DNA from: Fibrella aquatilis
GTDB taxonomy: Bacteria; Bacteroidota; Bacteroidia; Cytophagales; Spirosomataceae
DNA length: 64,000 nucleotides
Assembly: GCF_017353255.1 (NCBI RefSeq)
Contig: NZ_JAFMYU010000016.1
Span: 1-64,000, forward strand
Reading direction: 5' to 3'
The notes beneath the pieces were generated by a model. That model had not been told where the DNA came from and searched no databases. It worked only from the letters and a program-made list of their open reading frames with translations. Shown piece by piece: positions 45,301 to 51,818 of this stretch (its first letter is position 1; every line of letters starts with the position of its first letter). The translations under genes were made by a program, and so were the position numbers.

Positions 45301-45521
45301 ACTGGCGGTATGCTACCAACCAGTACATGTCCCAGACGGTGAGCCGGTTGGCCACGCAGCTTTGCCACCACCTGACCACCGTTGTGCAGCATTGCCTTGG
45401 CCAGCACCAAACCCGCCTGTCGCCGTCAGACTATGGCCTTGGTGATACGCTTAACGTGCAGGAGCTGGACGCACTCCTTACGGCAATCGATTCGACCACC
45501 AGCGACGTACTCGTTTTCTAA
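36372..45521 (+). CDS. Nonribosomal peptide synthetase 1, two modules: C-A-T-E-C-A-T-E
   Basis: The 3049-residue enzyme loads the first two residues. Module 1: C (active-site variant HHLITDA at about 145), A (YTSGSTGQPKG at 617), carrier (DNFFELGGDSI at 989), E (HHLAVDGVSW at 1180, TVGWFT at 1335). Module 2: C (HHLLIDGWS at 1655), A (YTSGSTGRPKG at 2125), carrier (2514), E (HHLVVDSHSW at 2704, TVGWFT at 2859). My reading of the A-domain specificity residues is DTESIGTVCK for A1, close to the bacitracin Lys code as I remember it (DAESIGSVCK), and DATKVGEVGK for A2, close to Asn codes. The first C domain is placed as a starter, so N-acylation with a fatty acyl group is likely. The last residues (SDVLVF) may dock to the next enzyme. 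Confidence 0.93.
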   Translation: MSNPVATQIRCEWLPLHPAQQDVYYDQLVNPASPHYNTGGYVVIRGELDKALLQQVVAQAPATFDALRLSFDYSQPTPACRFAQEFEPLPLPSIDFRGFDDPASEARHWMQARFDQPFDLQTNVLMEQALLVVADTEHWWFNRYHHLITDASGFAIGANFVARSYTALKLGTPLPAADDYPPYEAEIAASANYQQSPAYPRDRAYWNTKFADAPPALLTRKPTPTNGTNEGSDSLVLEISDDLRRTFDQIAAETGTSLQQLTIGALMLYFGRLNPHTDLVLGIPTYNRRKHQWNVMGMFAGLIPFRGHYQPNQTVGELLRDVRNQQLTDYRHQNYPISHLNRDLHLLQQGRSQLFDVVVNYLLLNFDLQFGHVAARTHDLLSHQVENPLQFWWRDYGARQPLELRVDFQYAYFTKEEARQLADRLLFVMAQFANQIDVPVAKLALLDSGEIAQLQSFNPLPTPRPVGQTLLSELNRQALKTPTLPAIELAGNTLTYAQLHQQANQLAHRLRQAGAGPGTTVAIGLERTLNLFVGLLAVLKTGATYVAIPPDYPTDRQRFMLTDSGATLWLTELTDELTDAPTCPRIHPASKDEVGKDQANVKPDVNLLATDPAYLIYTSGSTGQPKGVVISQGAVLDYCLTFGAYFELTQADRVIQQASIAFDTMVEEIFPAWLCGACVVLLKEGGRDVETLANELTNNGITILSTTPSVIQWLNRHVTDLGQLRYLISGGEVLHPAHIDRLLDKVAVVNTYGPSESTVCVTYNRIADLAEAALLGQPIANRDVVILNEAGDLLPLGAVGELCIGGAGLMTAYHNQSDGTAARLVANPFNPAANLYRSGDLARWLPNGTLEYVGRRDDQVKIRGYRIELGEVEAALQAVAGVCQAAVAVHTGTGSPRLMGYAVVLDGTSAVAILAELRHVLPDYMLPAQVVLLTALPLLANGKVDRKNLPAPPAADLDAPVTAATNDVEYQLVTIWQTLFDRMPIGIHDNFFELGGDSILTIQVVSRMRQAGYSLQPRHLFDFPTIAQLAPHVGRDESVTAETGLLVGEVPLLPIQHQFLAESPAAESHYNQTVLLAVDKTVPMAWLERAFALLLAQHDALRLVFDQSDEGIWTQRYADNAPNPVAQADLRHTTDWTAALADESDRAQASLNIRTGQLLRCLLLQTPDHEPQNRLLLVVHHLAVDGVSWRILLDELLLLVRAQAAGQLLALGRKSASYRQWAAYLTDMAQQEKTMATLPYWQNLVADQLALPTDYPVVTATMSQVNTLRQQLPAALTTALLTTAHRPYQTQIDDLLLTALSQTLTHWTGYDRVVIGREGHGRDDAADAPDSSQTVGWFTLYYPLALGHDRAASDRQWIQTVKEQIRTAPRNGLGYGALRYLHPDADVRNSLHHATEVTFSYLGQFDRHPEQTDWFAAPGQPAASSSAADNRFGAKFAIACSVQDGQLLVDWQYATTQYQEATVATLVNTFIANLTRLTLHGSALTQTLPTPSDYQLAGLASQAELDGFWTENNLPDTVEAIYRLSPLQEGMLFHSLYDATSTDYIDQIRCTVEAFPDPERFRQSWEQLVREHTILRTAFPHSAFETPLQAVYSHADLPFRFIDLSALSATALTARVNELAEADLQAGFDLEKPPLLRVTVLKRTPTTCELIWTNHHLLIDGWSLPVMMKKLIDRYVALLQGEQPVSKPADRYEDFIRLLENRPQQAEDLFWRQYVANVDQPTLLPFAANRQARNKGKSATRNVTWTADAALTGQIKAFLLTQHLTINTLCQGVWAMLLGHYTQRPNVTFGVTVSGRMAELAQAEERIGLYINTLPLCVRLNNDTPVTQWLADLQQQQATMREFQHKSLRSIQQLTQLSGDWFDSLMVVENYPMASLTNYHAAFPITEVRLKGETNFMLTLVVYPEPMLAIQFGYQTSLLDEEAMEQIISQFDHTLRQLVSQPQQPVGAVAVITPVECEFLKTVGSQLVNYKNGSYTVVDQVVWQAQQKPQQTALVFGHEQLTYRALNRQANQLAHYLTSLGAGPGQLIGLCVERSPYLLVGLLAILKTGAAYIPIDPATPAERVQHMLDDAAATLVLCQQQTLAKLENEAGRRCLCLDLPGGWLNQPDSNPVTLPTTDDLAYCLYTSGSTGRPKGVRISHRSLTNYLLTSQAHYLDGALPNQTATLIHLNIAFDASVTALLAPLMAGKASLIAQGDALSVFNDPALWQYAPYDFIKLTPAQLPLLAMALELNPDCPPLTRRLVVGGEALLPVQYQFWTENPSQPVTIINEYGPTEATVGCCWYAFQPGKGEVVTAGGVLIGRPMPNVQLYVLDQQGQMVSPGVTGELYIGGTQVADGYQNRPDLTQERFVMHPLGRLYRTGDLAYWTADGELAYCGRADDQIKLRGHRIEIGEIDVVLQAAPGVLAVTVVAQRDGQTVTGLAGYVVLAEDGSLEAVQAYAAAHLPAYMLPKWLVVVDKLPLTANGKIDKRALPPVSSVALPNTPTGPTRPATATEATLTVIWQQVLGLPTVGLFDNFFELGGDSIQSIQVVSRARKEGLTLYPKDLFDHPTIAQLALVVGQKTVLMAEQGMLSGSADLMPMQQAFLQNDGLVRDHFNQAMLLNVPKRVSPGQLAEALLALMHHHDALRFRYEQHQEQWQQHYTHDPTTLLLEDLTTTPLAHLSTALTAACQRHQESLNIVTGPLLRFVWFNTPDAHNRLLLVMHHLVVDSHSWAIFLRDLATCLTAATAQTAPDLGQKTMSYRQWQAALATYATTGTTHQQLPYWQAISAEAKPLPTDFPLAYSDVDQVVTHEFSLDAPTTAALLHEAHQAYHTDVQTLLLVALGQTVANWTGRQQLTLGLQGHGRDAIADQIDVSRTVGWFTNQYPVALAIGTDDSLPYLIRSVKEQLKRVPDAGIGYGALRYLHPDAAVRESLNNGHTFTLRMNYVAPDEPVGPPTTACFSTAHESVGRLIAGDSAFDNQFDLHFFVDEGRLHGHWRYATNQYMSQTVSRLATQLCHHLTTVVQHCLGQHQTRLSPSDYGLGDTLNVQELDALLTAIDSTTSDVLVF

Positions 45522-45533
45522 CTGCACTACCCC

Positions 45534-48500
45534 ATGAAAACCAACGAATTTATTCAGTTACTCCAGGCTCAGCAACTGACTCTACTGGCCGATTCGGACC
45601 GGCTGCTGTTGAAAAGTGAACGCGGGCAGCTGAACCCGGCCACCATTGTCAACTATGCTGAACTGGTGGCGTATATCAAAACCCGGAAGGCCGATTTGCT
45701 GGCCCACCTGGCGCAGTCGCCCATGGTGGTCAATGCCCCGGTGTCTCCCGCCGTTAGTGCCGTTTATCCGCTTAGTCCTCTACAGGCAGGCCTGTTGTTT
45801 CATGCCCTCTACGACCAGCAGACGTCAGACTATATCGAGCAGTTTAGCTGCACCCTTACCGGCGCTATCGACGTCGACGTGTTTAGCCAGGCATGGGGCT
45901 GCGTGATGGCCCGGCATACTAGTTTCCGAACTAGTATGCACACCCAAAATCTGGCTACGCCCGTGCAATGTGTACACCGGGCGGTGGCCGTGCCCTTCCG
46001 GTTTGTCAACTACACAACCCTGCCGTTGGCTGAACAGGCCGATCGGTTAACCCGGTTCATGACTGAGGACTACCAGACCGGGTTCGACCTGGAGCGGCCA
46101 CCGCTGATGCGCATCACCCTCATTAACCTGGGGGCCGGTTGCCACCGCCTGGTCTGGACCGTCCACCACCTCATCATCGACGGCTGGTCGGTGCCGGTTG
46201 TGTTGCAGGAACTGACGGCCACCTACCAATTACTGTTGCGAGGCCAGGCGCTGCCCACACTGGACGAAGACCGCTACGAAAGTTTCATTGCCCACATTCG
46301 TGCCCAGCCCGCCGCCAATGCAGAGTCGTTTTGGCGCACCTACCTGGCCAACGTAGAAACCCCCACTTACCTGCCGGGCTTACCACCCGCTACGGCTACG
46401 GCGGCAGACAGCCGGTGTAACGACCGGCGTTACCTGTCGCTGCCAGCCGCACAAACCGCTCGGCTCCAGGCCTATGTCCAGGCTAACCGGTTGACTGTCA
46501 ATACGCTGCTACAGGGTGCCTGGGCCTTTACGCTGGCAGCGCACACCGGCCAGACAACCGTTACGTTTGGCGCAACGGTATCGGGGCGCCCTGCCGAGCT
46601 TGAGCACGTGGAGCAAAAAGTGGGACTGTTCATCAATACCATCCCGCTGTGCACCACGCTCCGCAGCGACCAGCTGCTTCAGGATTGGCTGGGCGCTATT
46701 CAGCAGGGCCATTCGGCCGCCCGCGAGTACCAGCACACCGCCCTTTCACAAATTCAGCACCTGGCGGGTATCCGGGAAAGTCTCTTCAATTCCATTCTGG
46801 TGATGGAAAATTTCCCCCTGCATGCCCTGGCAGCACAGGCGGACGGCCTCACGATCAGCGACGCACAGCTGCGCCAGCAAACCAACTTTCCGCTCACGCT
46901 CATTGCCGAAATGAACGAGACGCTGACCATTGAATTTAACTACAAGCCAGCCCTGTTCGACGGCCCCCTGATAGACCGGGTAATTGGGCACGTGCAGTGT
47001 TTGCTGGGCCAGTTCGCGGCGGCAGATCAGCACCTGACCATCCGTGACCTGAACCTCCTGACCGTCGAGGAGGAACAACAGGTGCGGCAGCTGGGCGAGC
47101 CACGGCCAACGCTGTATTCGCCCGGTACCCTGCTCGATGTGGTGGCGGAAGCTGGTCGGCTTTATGCCGCCAGACCGGCCGTGATCTGGCAGGACCAACG
47201 GGTTTCGTTTGCTGAACTGAACCAGCAGGTTGACCAGTTGGCGGCCTACTTGCTGGCCAAAGGCGTTGGCTCCGGTCAGGTGGTAGGCATTTGCCTGGAG
47301 CGGACACCACGGCTGCTGGTGGGTATGCTGGCCCTGCTAAAAACGGGTGCTGCCTACACCCCCATCGACCCCGAATATCCCGATGAGCGCATCGACTACA
47401 TCCTCAACGATGCCAGCGTGAGCCTGTTTTTGTGTGAATCAGCCACGTACCGGCCGTCGTTTAACAGCCTGACTGCCCGTTGTTTATTGCTCGACACCCG
47501 CCTCGAACCCGTTGAGGCCGGTGGCCGGTTTCCCGTTATCGAGCCAGCCAGCCTGGCCTACATTCTGTACACGTCGGGGTCTACGGGGCGGCCCAAAGGG
47601 GTACGTATCAGCCATGGCGCACTAAACAACTATGTACGTACCACCCAGGTCTACGTCACCGACGAACGCCCCAACCAGGCGGGTACCTATTTCAACATGT
47701 CGGTCAGCTTCGACATGTCGATCACGATCCTGTTTACGCCGCTGCTGGTGGGCAAACCCATTGTAATGGGTACCGGTGACACGGTTTCGCTCTTCGAGGA
47801 CCCCACTTTTCTGGCCCATGCTCCCTACGATTTTCTGACCATGACACCCACGCAGTTTACCGTGCTGGACGAATTTTTGGCCCAGCGTAACGACCCCTGG
47901 GTGGCTGATCGCTACGTGCTGGGTGGTGAGCCGCTGCTGCCGTCGCACTACCAGCGCATACGGGAAAAAGGCATCAGCGTGGCCATGACCAACCTCTACG
48001 GGCCTACCGAAACGACGGTGGCGTCCAACACGTATCATTTTAACACACAAGACGTTATTGAGCAAACGGCGGGGTGCGTCGTTATTGGCCGACCCTTGCC
48101 CAACGTAAACCTGTACGTGCTCGACGCGCACGGCAAACTGGCCTTACCCGGTGTGCCTGGCGAACTGTACATTGGCGGCATTCAGGTAGGGGCTGGCTAC
48201 CAGAATAAACCCGCCATAACCCGGCAACGCTTTATTGACCATGCCCTGGGACGGCTCTACCGCACCGGCGACTTGGTGGCTTGGCAACCCAGCGGCAACC
48301 TTGGCTTTCTGGGTCGCAACGACGATCAGGTGAAACTGCGGGGCTACCGCATTGAACTGGGTGAGATAGAAGCCGTCTTGCGGCAGGCCCCCGGTGTGAA
48401 AAACGGGGTGGTTGGTACTCGGCTGCAAAACCAGACCGTAACCGGGCTAATTGGGTATGTAGAGCCAACCGAGACCTACAACCAGCGGGAGGTGATCGCT

Positions 48501-51080
48501 TTTTTGCGCAGCCGACTGGCGGTTTACATGGTACCGGCCACGCTGGTCGAGGTAGCTAAGATTCCGCAGACGGCCAGCGGCAAAGCCGATAAAAAAGCCC
48601 TGGCCTTGCTTGGCCAGACGACCAAAACCACACAACCAGTGGATATGGATGCCCTCACGCCCGTTGAACACCAACTGCTGCTTATCTGGCAGCAACTGTT
48701 ACGGACCGACGCAATCACGGTTGACAGTGACTTTTTTGAACTGGGCGGCGACTCTATCGGGGTGCTTCAACTCGTCAACAGGGCCAGAACGGGTGGTCTC
48801 TACATAAAACCGCAGACCCTGCTGGCCCATCCTACCATTCGGGAATTGGCCCGGTGCATTGGTACGCCCGTAGCGGCTAGCGGTGAACAGGGGGTGCTCA
48901 CGGGGCCGGTAGATCTAATGCCCATTCAGCAGTATTTTCTGGAAGAAGGCATGTCGGCGCACTACAACCAGGCCGGTCTGCTCAAACTAGATAAGCGAAT
49001 CGACCAGCGTATGATGGCGGTGGTGGTGCAGCAGCTGGTGGCTCAGCATGATGCGCTACGGCTTGCCTATCGTGTGCTGCCAGGGGGTTACGAACAAGTA
49101 TATACCGATGCGGCGGGGCAACTCACGGTCGAGGACCGGAGCGAGGTGGAACCACAGGAACTGAAGGCCGCAGTCACGGCTATCTGTGCGCATTACCAGC
49201 GGTCACTCGCACTCACCGATGGGCCTATATATCGCTTTGTCTGGATCAAGATGCCTGCGTCTGAATCGCACAACCGGTTGTTTATGGTGGTGCATCACCT
49301 GGCTATCGACGGGGTATCGTGGCGTGTGCTGCTCGACGACATGGACCAGTGCCTGACCGCCACAATGAGCGCTAAAGACGTTGTATTCGGTCCCAAAACA
49401 CACGCCTACCGGCAGTGGGGCGTTGCCATGCGCCAGTTTGCCCTACAACCAGCGGTCGTGCAACAACGTGACTTCTGGCAGTCGGTGGTGGCTGATGCAC
49501 AGCCATTGCCCGTTGATTATCAGCCCACGGAAACGGTCACGCACCAGTCTACCACAACCCTGTCGGCCAGTTTGCACAGTGCCCAGACGCAACAACTCCT
49601 GCAAACCACACTTCAGGCCTACGGGGTAGACATCAACGAGTTGCTGCTGACCGTTTTGTGGCAGTCGTTTACGGCCTGGAGCCAGCAACCTACCCTGGTG
49701 CTGGGACTGGAAGGACACGGCCGGGAACCCATCGATGCCGACACCGACGTAGCACAAACGGTAGGGTGGTTCACCAACCTCTACCCGGTACGGCTGTCGC
49801 TGGGCGATGCCGCTACCGCACCCGCTGCCCTGTTGGCCGCCGCCCGGCAGCAGCTGAGGCTTATTCCGGATAAAGGCATGGCCTACGGAGCGCTTCGTTA
49901 CCTGCACACAGACCCAGCGGTACGCGCTTCGATGAAACAGCATACCGCCTGGAACGAACTGATTTTCAACTACCTGGGGCAGATGGATAACGTTATCCAG
50001 GAAAGCAAGTGGATGCAGCCTACCACTGAATCGGATGAGCCTATTGGTGATTCCATTGACCCTGCCCGGCCGCTTACTACTAAAATGACTATCGCCGCCT
50101 TTGTGCAAAACGGGCAGTTTACCATTTCGATAACGTATTCGGACAGGCAATACGCCGCCAACACCATCGGCGCATTAGCAACGTCGTTTATCGGGCATCT
50201 CCAGCAGTTTATTAGCCGGCAACCTACCTGGTCCCGTAGCCTGGAGCAGGCCGACGACATCACAAACCTACATGTGGTGTGCCTGCAACCAGATGGCACC
50301 GACCTGCCCGTGTTTATGGTGCCGGGTGGCTACGGACAGGCTGATTTCTATGCCGATTTAGCCAACGCCTTTGGCCCCAGTCAGCCCTTCTACGGCCTGC
50401 AAACGCTGGGTACGTTGCCCGGCGAAACGCCACAGGAGTCGGTAGAGGCCATTGCCCAACAAAACGTGGCCTGGTTACGGGCCACGCAACCGCAGGGTCC
50501 ATACCGGCTGATGGGCCATTCGTTTGGTACGCGGGTGGCTTTTGAAATGGCCCTCCAGTTGGAGTCGGAGGGGGAAACGGTTGATTTTCTGGCCGTGATT
50601 GATGAGCCTGTAGCGAAGCCAGTGCTAGACCGAAGCCAGAAATACGAAAAGCTGATTGGCTACCTCGATAGCTACGTCACCCAAAATGCCCTGCCACTAC
50701 CCACCGGCTGGCAGCAGGCACTCTACACCCAATTGCCGCTCAACACACTGCACGAAACCTGGGCTGCCTTCATAGCGCAGCTGGCCCACTTTGGCATCGA
50801 CCAGACCTTTATTGCCCCGTTCGAACAAATGCTGAAAGTGGCCATTGCCGGCCTGAACGTCAGCTACATGCCCACTCGAAAGATCAACGCGCCGATTTGC
50901 CTACTCAAAGCCGACGATTCCAACTGGGACGGCCACAGCCCCGACCTGGGCTGGGCCACCTGCACCGATCACCTTCAGGTGGTATCGACCCCCGGCAACC
51001 ACCTCACCCTGCTGATCGACGAACGCGCCGCTCAAACGGCCGCCGTGCTGCTACAACAGATGAACGCCGTACTGGCCTAA
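45534..51080 (+). CDS. Nonribosomal peptide synthetase 2: TubC docking-C-A-T-E-TE
   Basis: The 1848-residue enzyme adds the third residue and releases the product. Residues 1-58 (NEFIQLLQAQQLTLLADSD...LLAHL) match the TubC N-terminal docking domain. Then come C (HHLIIDGWS at 211), A (YTSGSTGRPKG at 679), carrier (DFFELGGDSI at 1066), E (HHLAIDGVSW at 1251, TVGWFT at 1409, FNYLGQMD at 1480) and a thioesterase (GHSFG at 1661, His in GNHLTLL at 1821). I read the A3 specificity residues as DMTTVGLVAK, which I cannot assign. A terminal E before TE implies release of a D-residue as acid, amide or macrocycle. The gene starts 12 bp after NRPS 1. Confidence 0.93.
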   Translation: MKTNEFIQLLQAQQLTLLADSDRLLLKSERGQLNPATIVNYAELVAYIKTRKADLLAHLAQSPMVVNAPVSPAVSAVYPLSPLQAGLLFHALYDQQTSDYIEQFSCTLTGAIDVDVFSQAWGCVMARHTSFRTSMHTQNLATPVQCVHRAVAVPFRFVNYTTLPLAEQADRLTRFMTEDYQTGFDLERPPLMRITLINLGAGCHRLVWTVHHLIIDGWSVPVVLQELTATYQLLLRGQALPTLDEDRYESFIAHIRAQPAANAESFWRTYLANVETPTYLPGLPPATATAADSRCNDRRYLSLPAAQTARLQAYVQANRLTVNTLLQGAWAFTLAAHTGQTTVTFGATVSGRPAELEHVEQKVGLFINTIPLCTTLRSDQLLQDWLGAIQQGHSAAREYQHTALSQIQHLAGIRESLFNSILVMENFPLHALAAQADGLTISDAQLRQQTNFPLTLIAEMNETLTIEFNYKPALFDGPLIDRVIGHVQCLLGQFAAADQHLTIRDLNLLTVEEEQQVRQLGEPRPTLYSPGTLLDVVAEAGRLYAARPAVIWQDQRVSFAELNQQVDQLAAYLLAKGVGSGQVVGICLERTPRLLVGMLALLKTGAAYTPIDPEYPDERIDYILNDASVSLFLCESATYRPSFNSLTARCLLLDTRLEPVEAGGRFPVIEPASLAYILYTSGSTGRPKGVRISHGALNNYVRTTQVYVTDERPNQAGTYFNMSVSFDMSITILFTPLLVGKPIVMGTGDTVSLFEDPTFLAHAPYDFLTMTPTQFTVLDEFLAQRNDPWVADRYVLGGEPLLPSHYQRIREKGISVAMTNLYGPTETTVASNTYHFNTQDVIEQTAGCVVIGRPLPNVNLYVLDAHGKLALPGVPGELYIGGIQVGAGYQNKPAITRQRFIDHALGRLYRTGDLVAWQPSGNLGFLGRNDDQVKLRGYRIELGEIEAVLRQAPGVKNGVVGTRLQNQTVTGLIGYVEPTETYNQREVIAFLRSRLAVYMVPATLVEVAKIPQTASGKADKKALALLGQTTKTTQPVDMDALTPVEHQLLLIWQQLLRTDAITVDSDFFELGGDSIGVLQLVNRARTGGLYIKPQTLLAHPTIRELARCIGTPVAASGEQGVLTGPVDLMPIQQYFLEEGMSAHYNQAGLLKLDKRIDQRMMAVVVQQLVAQHDALRLAYRVLPGGYEQVYTDAAGQLTVEDRSEVEPQELKAAVTAICAHYQRSLALTDGPIYRFVWIKMPASESHNRLFMVVHHLAIDGVSWRVLLDDMDQCLTATMSAKDVVFGPKTHAYRQWGVAMRQFALQPAVVQQRDFWQSVVADAQPLPVDYQPTETVTHQSTTTLSASLHSAQTQQLLQTTLQAYGVDINELLLTVLWQSFTAWSQQPTLVLGLEGHGREPIDADTDVAQTVGWFTNLYPVRLSLGDAATAPAALLAAARQQLRLIPDKGMAYGALRYLHTDPAVRASMKQHTAWNELIFNYLGQMDNVIQESKWMQPTTESDEPIGDSIDPARPLTTKMTIAAFVQNGQFTISITYSDRQYAANTIGALATSFIGHLQQFISRQPTWSRSLEQADDITNLHVVCLQPDGTDLPVFMVPGGYGQADFYADLANAFGPSQPFYGLQTLGTLPGETPQESVEAIAQQNVAWLRATQPQGPYRLMGHSFGTRVAFEMALQLESEGETVDFLAVIDEPVAKPVLDRSQKYEKLIGYLDSYVTQNALPLPTGWQQALYTQLPLNTLHETWAAFIAQLAHFGIDQTFIAPFEQMLKVAIAGLNVSYMPTRKINAPICLLKADDSNWDGHSPDLGWATCTDHLQVVSTPGNHLTLLIDERAAQTAAVLLQQMNAVLA

Positions 51081-51092
51081 CCCCCCCTTGCC

Positions 51093-51818
51093 ATGTGTAG
51101 CTCAACCGACCCGCTGCTGATTCTGGCCCTGCCCTATGCCGGGGGGAGCCGCCACGCTTACCGCGCCATCGAACGGCTGTCGCCCAACGGGCTGACCTGG
51201 CGCACTCTGGAACTGCCCGGACGCGGCAACCGGCAGTGTGAGCCGTGCCTCCAGACCATTCCGACCATGGTAAACGATTTGCTCGCTCAGGCCAGCCGCT
51301 ACATCGATACGCAGCCTTATCTGTTGTTTGGGCATAGTTTGGGGGCCCTGCTGGTGTATGAGTTGGCCCGGCAAATCAGTCGCGAAGCCCGGCTGCCCAT
51401 GCCCCTTGGCCTGGTCATCACGGGCCGGGCGGCCCCCACGGTGGGGTATAAGCGAGGGTTGGGACAGCTAAGCAGCCCGGCTTTCTGGGCCACGCTGGAC
51501 GGCTACGGGGGCCTGCCCGCCGAACTGGCCACCTGCCCTGACTTGCAGGCCTTCTACGAACCCACCATGCGGGCCGACATTCAGGCCCTGGAAAGCTACC
51601 AGCACCAGCCCACCGCCCCGCTCACCATTCCCCTGCTGGTGCGGGCGGGCGACACCGAGGGCATCAGCCGCACCGACCTGGTGGCTTGGCAAACCGAAAC
51701 CACCTGTCCGCTCGACGCGGGCTTTATGCCGGGCAATCACTTCTTTATTCTCAACCACCCCGCCGAACTGCTGCACCAATGCCGTCGGCTGGCCATGTCA
51801 ACCTATGCTGTCGCATGA
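51093..51818 (+). CDS. Type II thioesterase (editing)
   Basis: This 241-residue alpha/beta hydrolase removes wrongly loaded groups from NRPS carrier domains. It shows LALPYAGGSRHAYRAIE at the start, the catalytic Ser in LLFGHSLGALLVYELA (about residue 78) and the late His in FMPGNHFFILNHPAELL (about 213), the usual triad positions. Length fits the GrsT/SrfD family. It lies 12 bp after NRPS 2 and overlaps the next gene by four bases. Confidence 0.92.
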   Translation: MCSSTDPLLILALPYAGGSRHAYRAIERLSPNGLTWRTLELPGRGNRQCEPCLQTIPTMVNDLLAQASRYIDTQPYLLFGHSLGALLVYELARQISREARLPMPLGLVITGRAAPTVGYKRGLGQLSSPAFWATLDGYGGLPAELATCPDLQAFYEPTMRADIQALESYQHQPTAPLTIPLLVRAGDTEGISRTDLVAWQTETTCPLDAGFMPGNHFFILNHPAELLHQCRRLAMSTYAVA

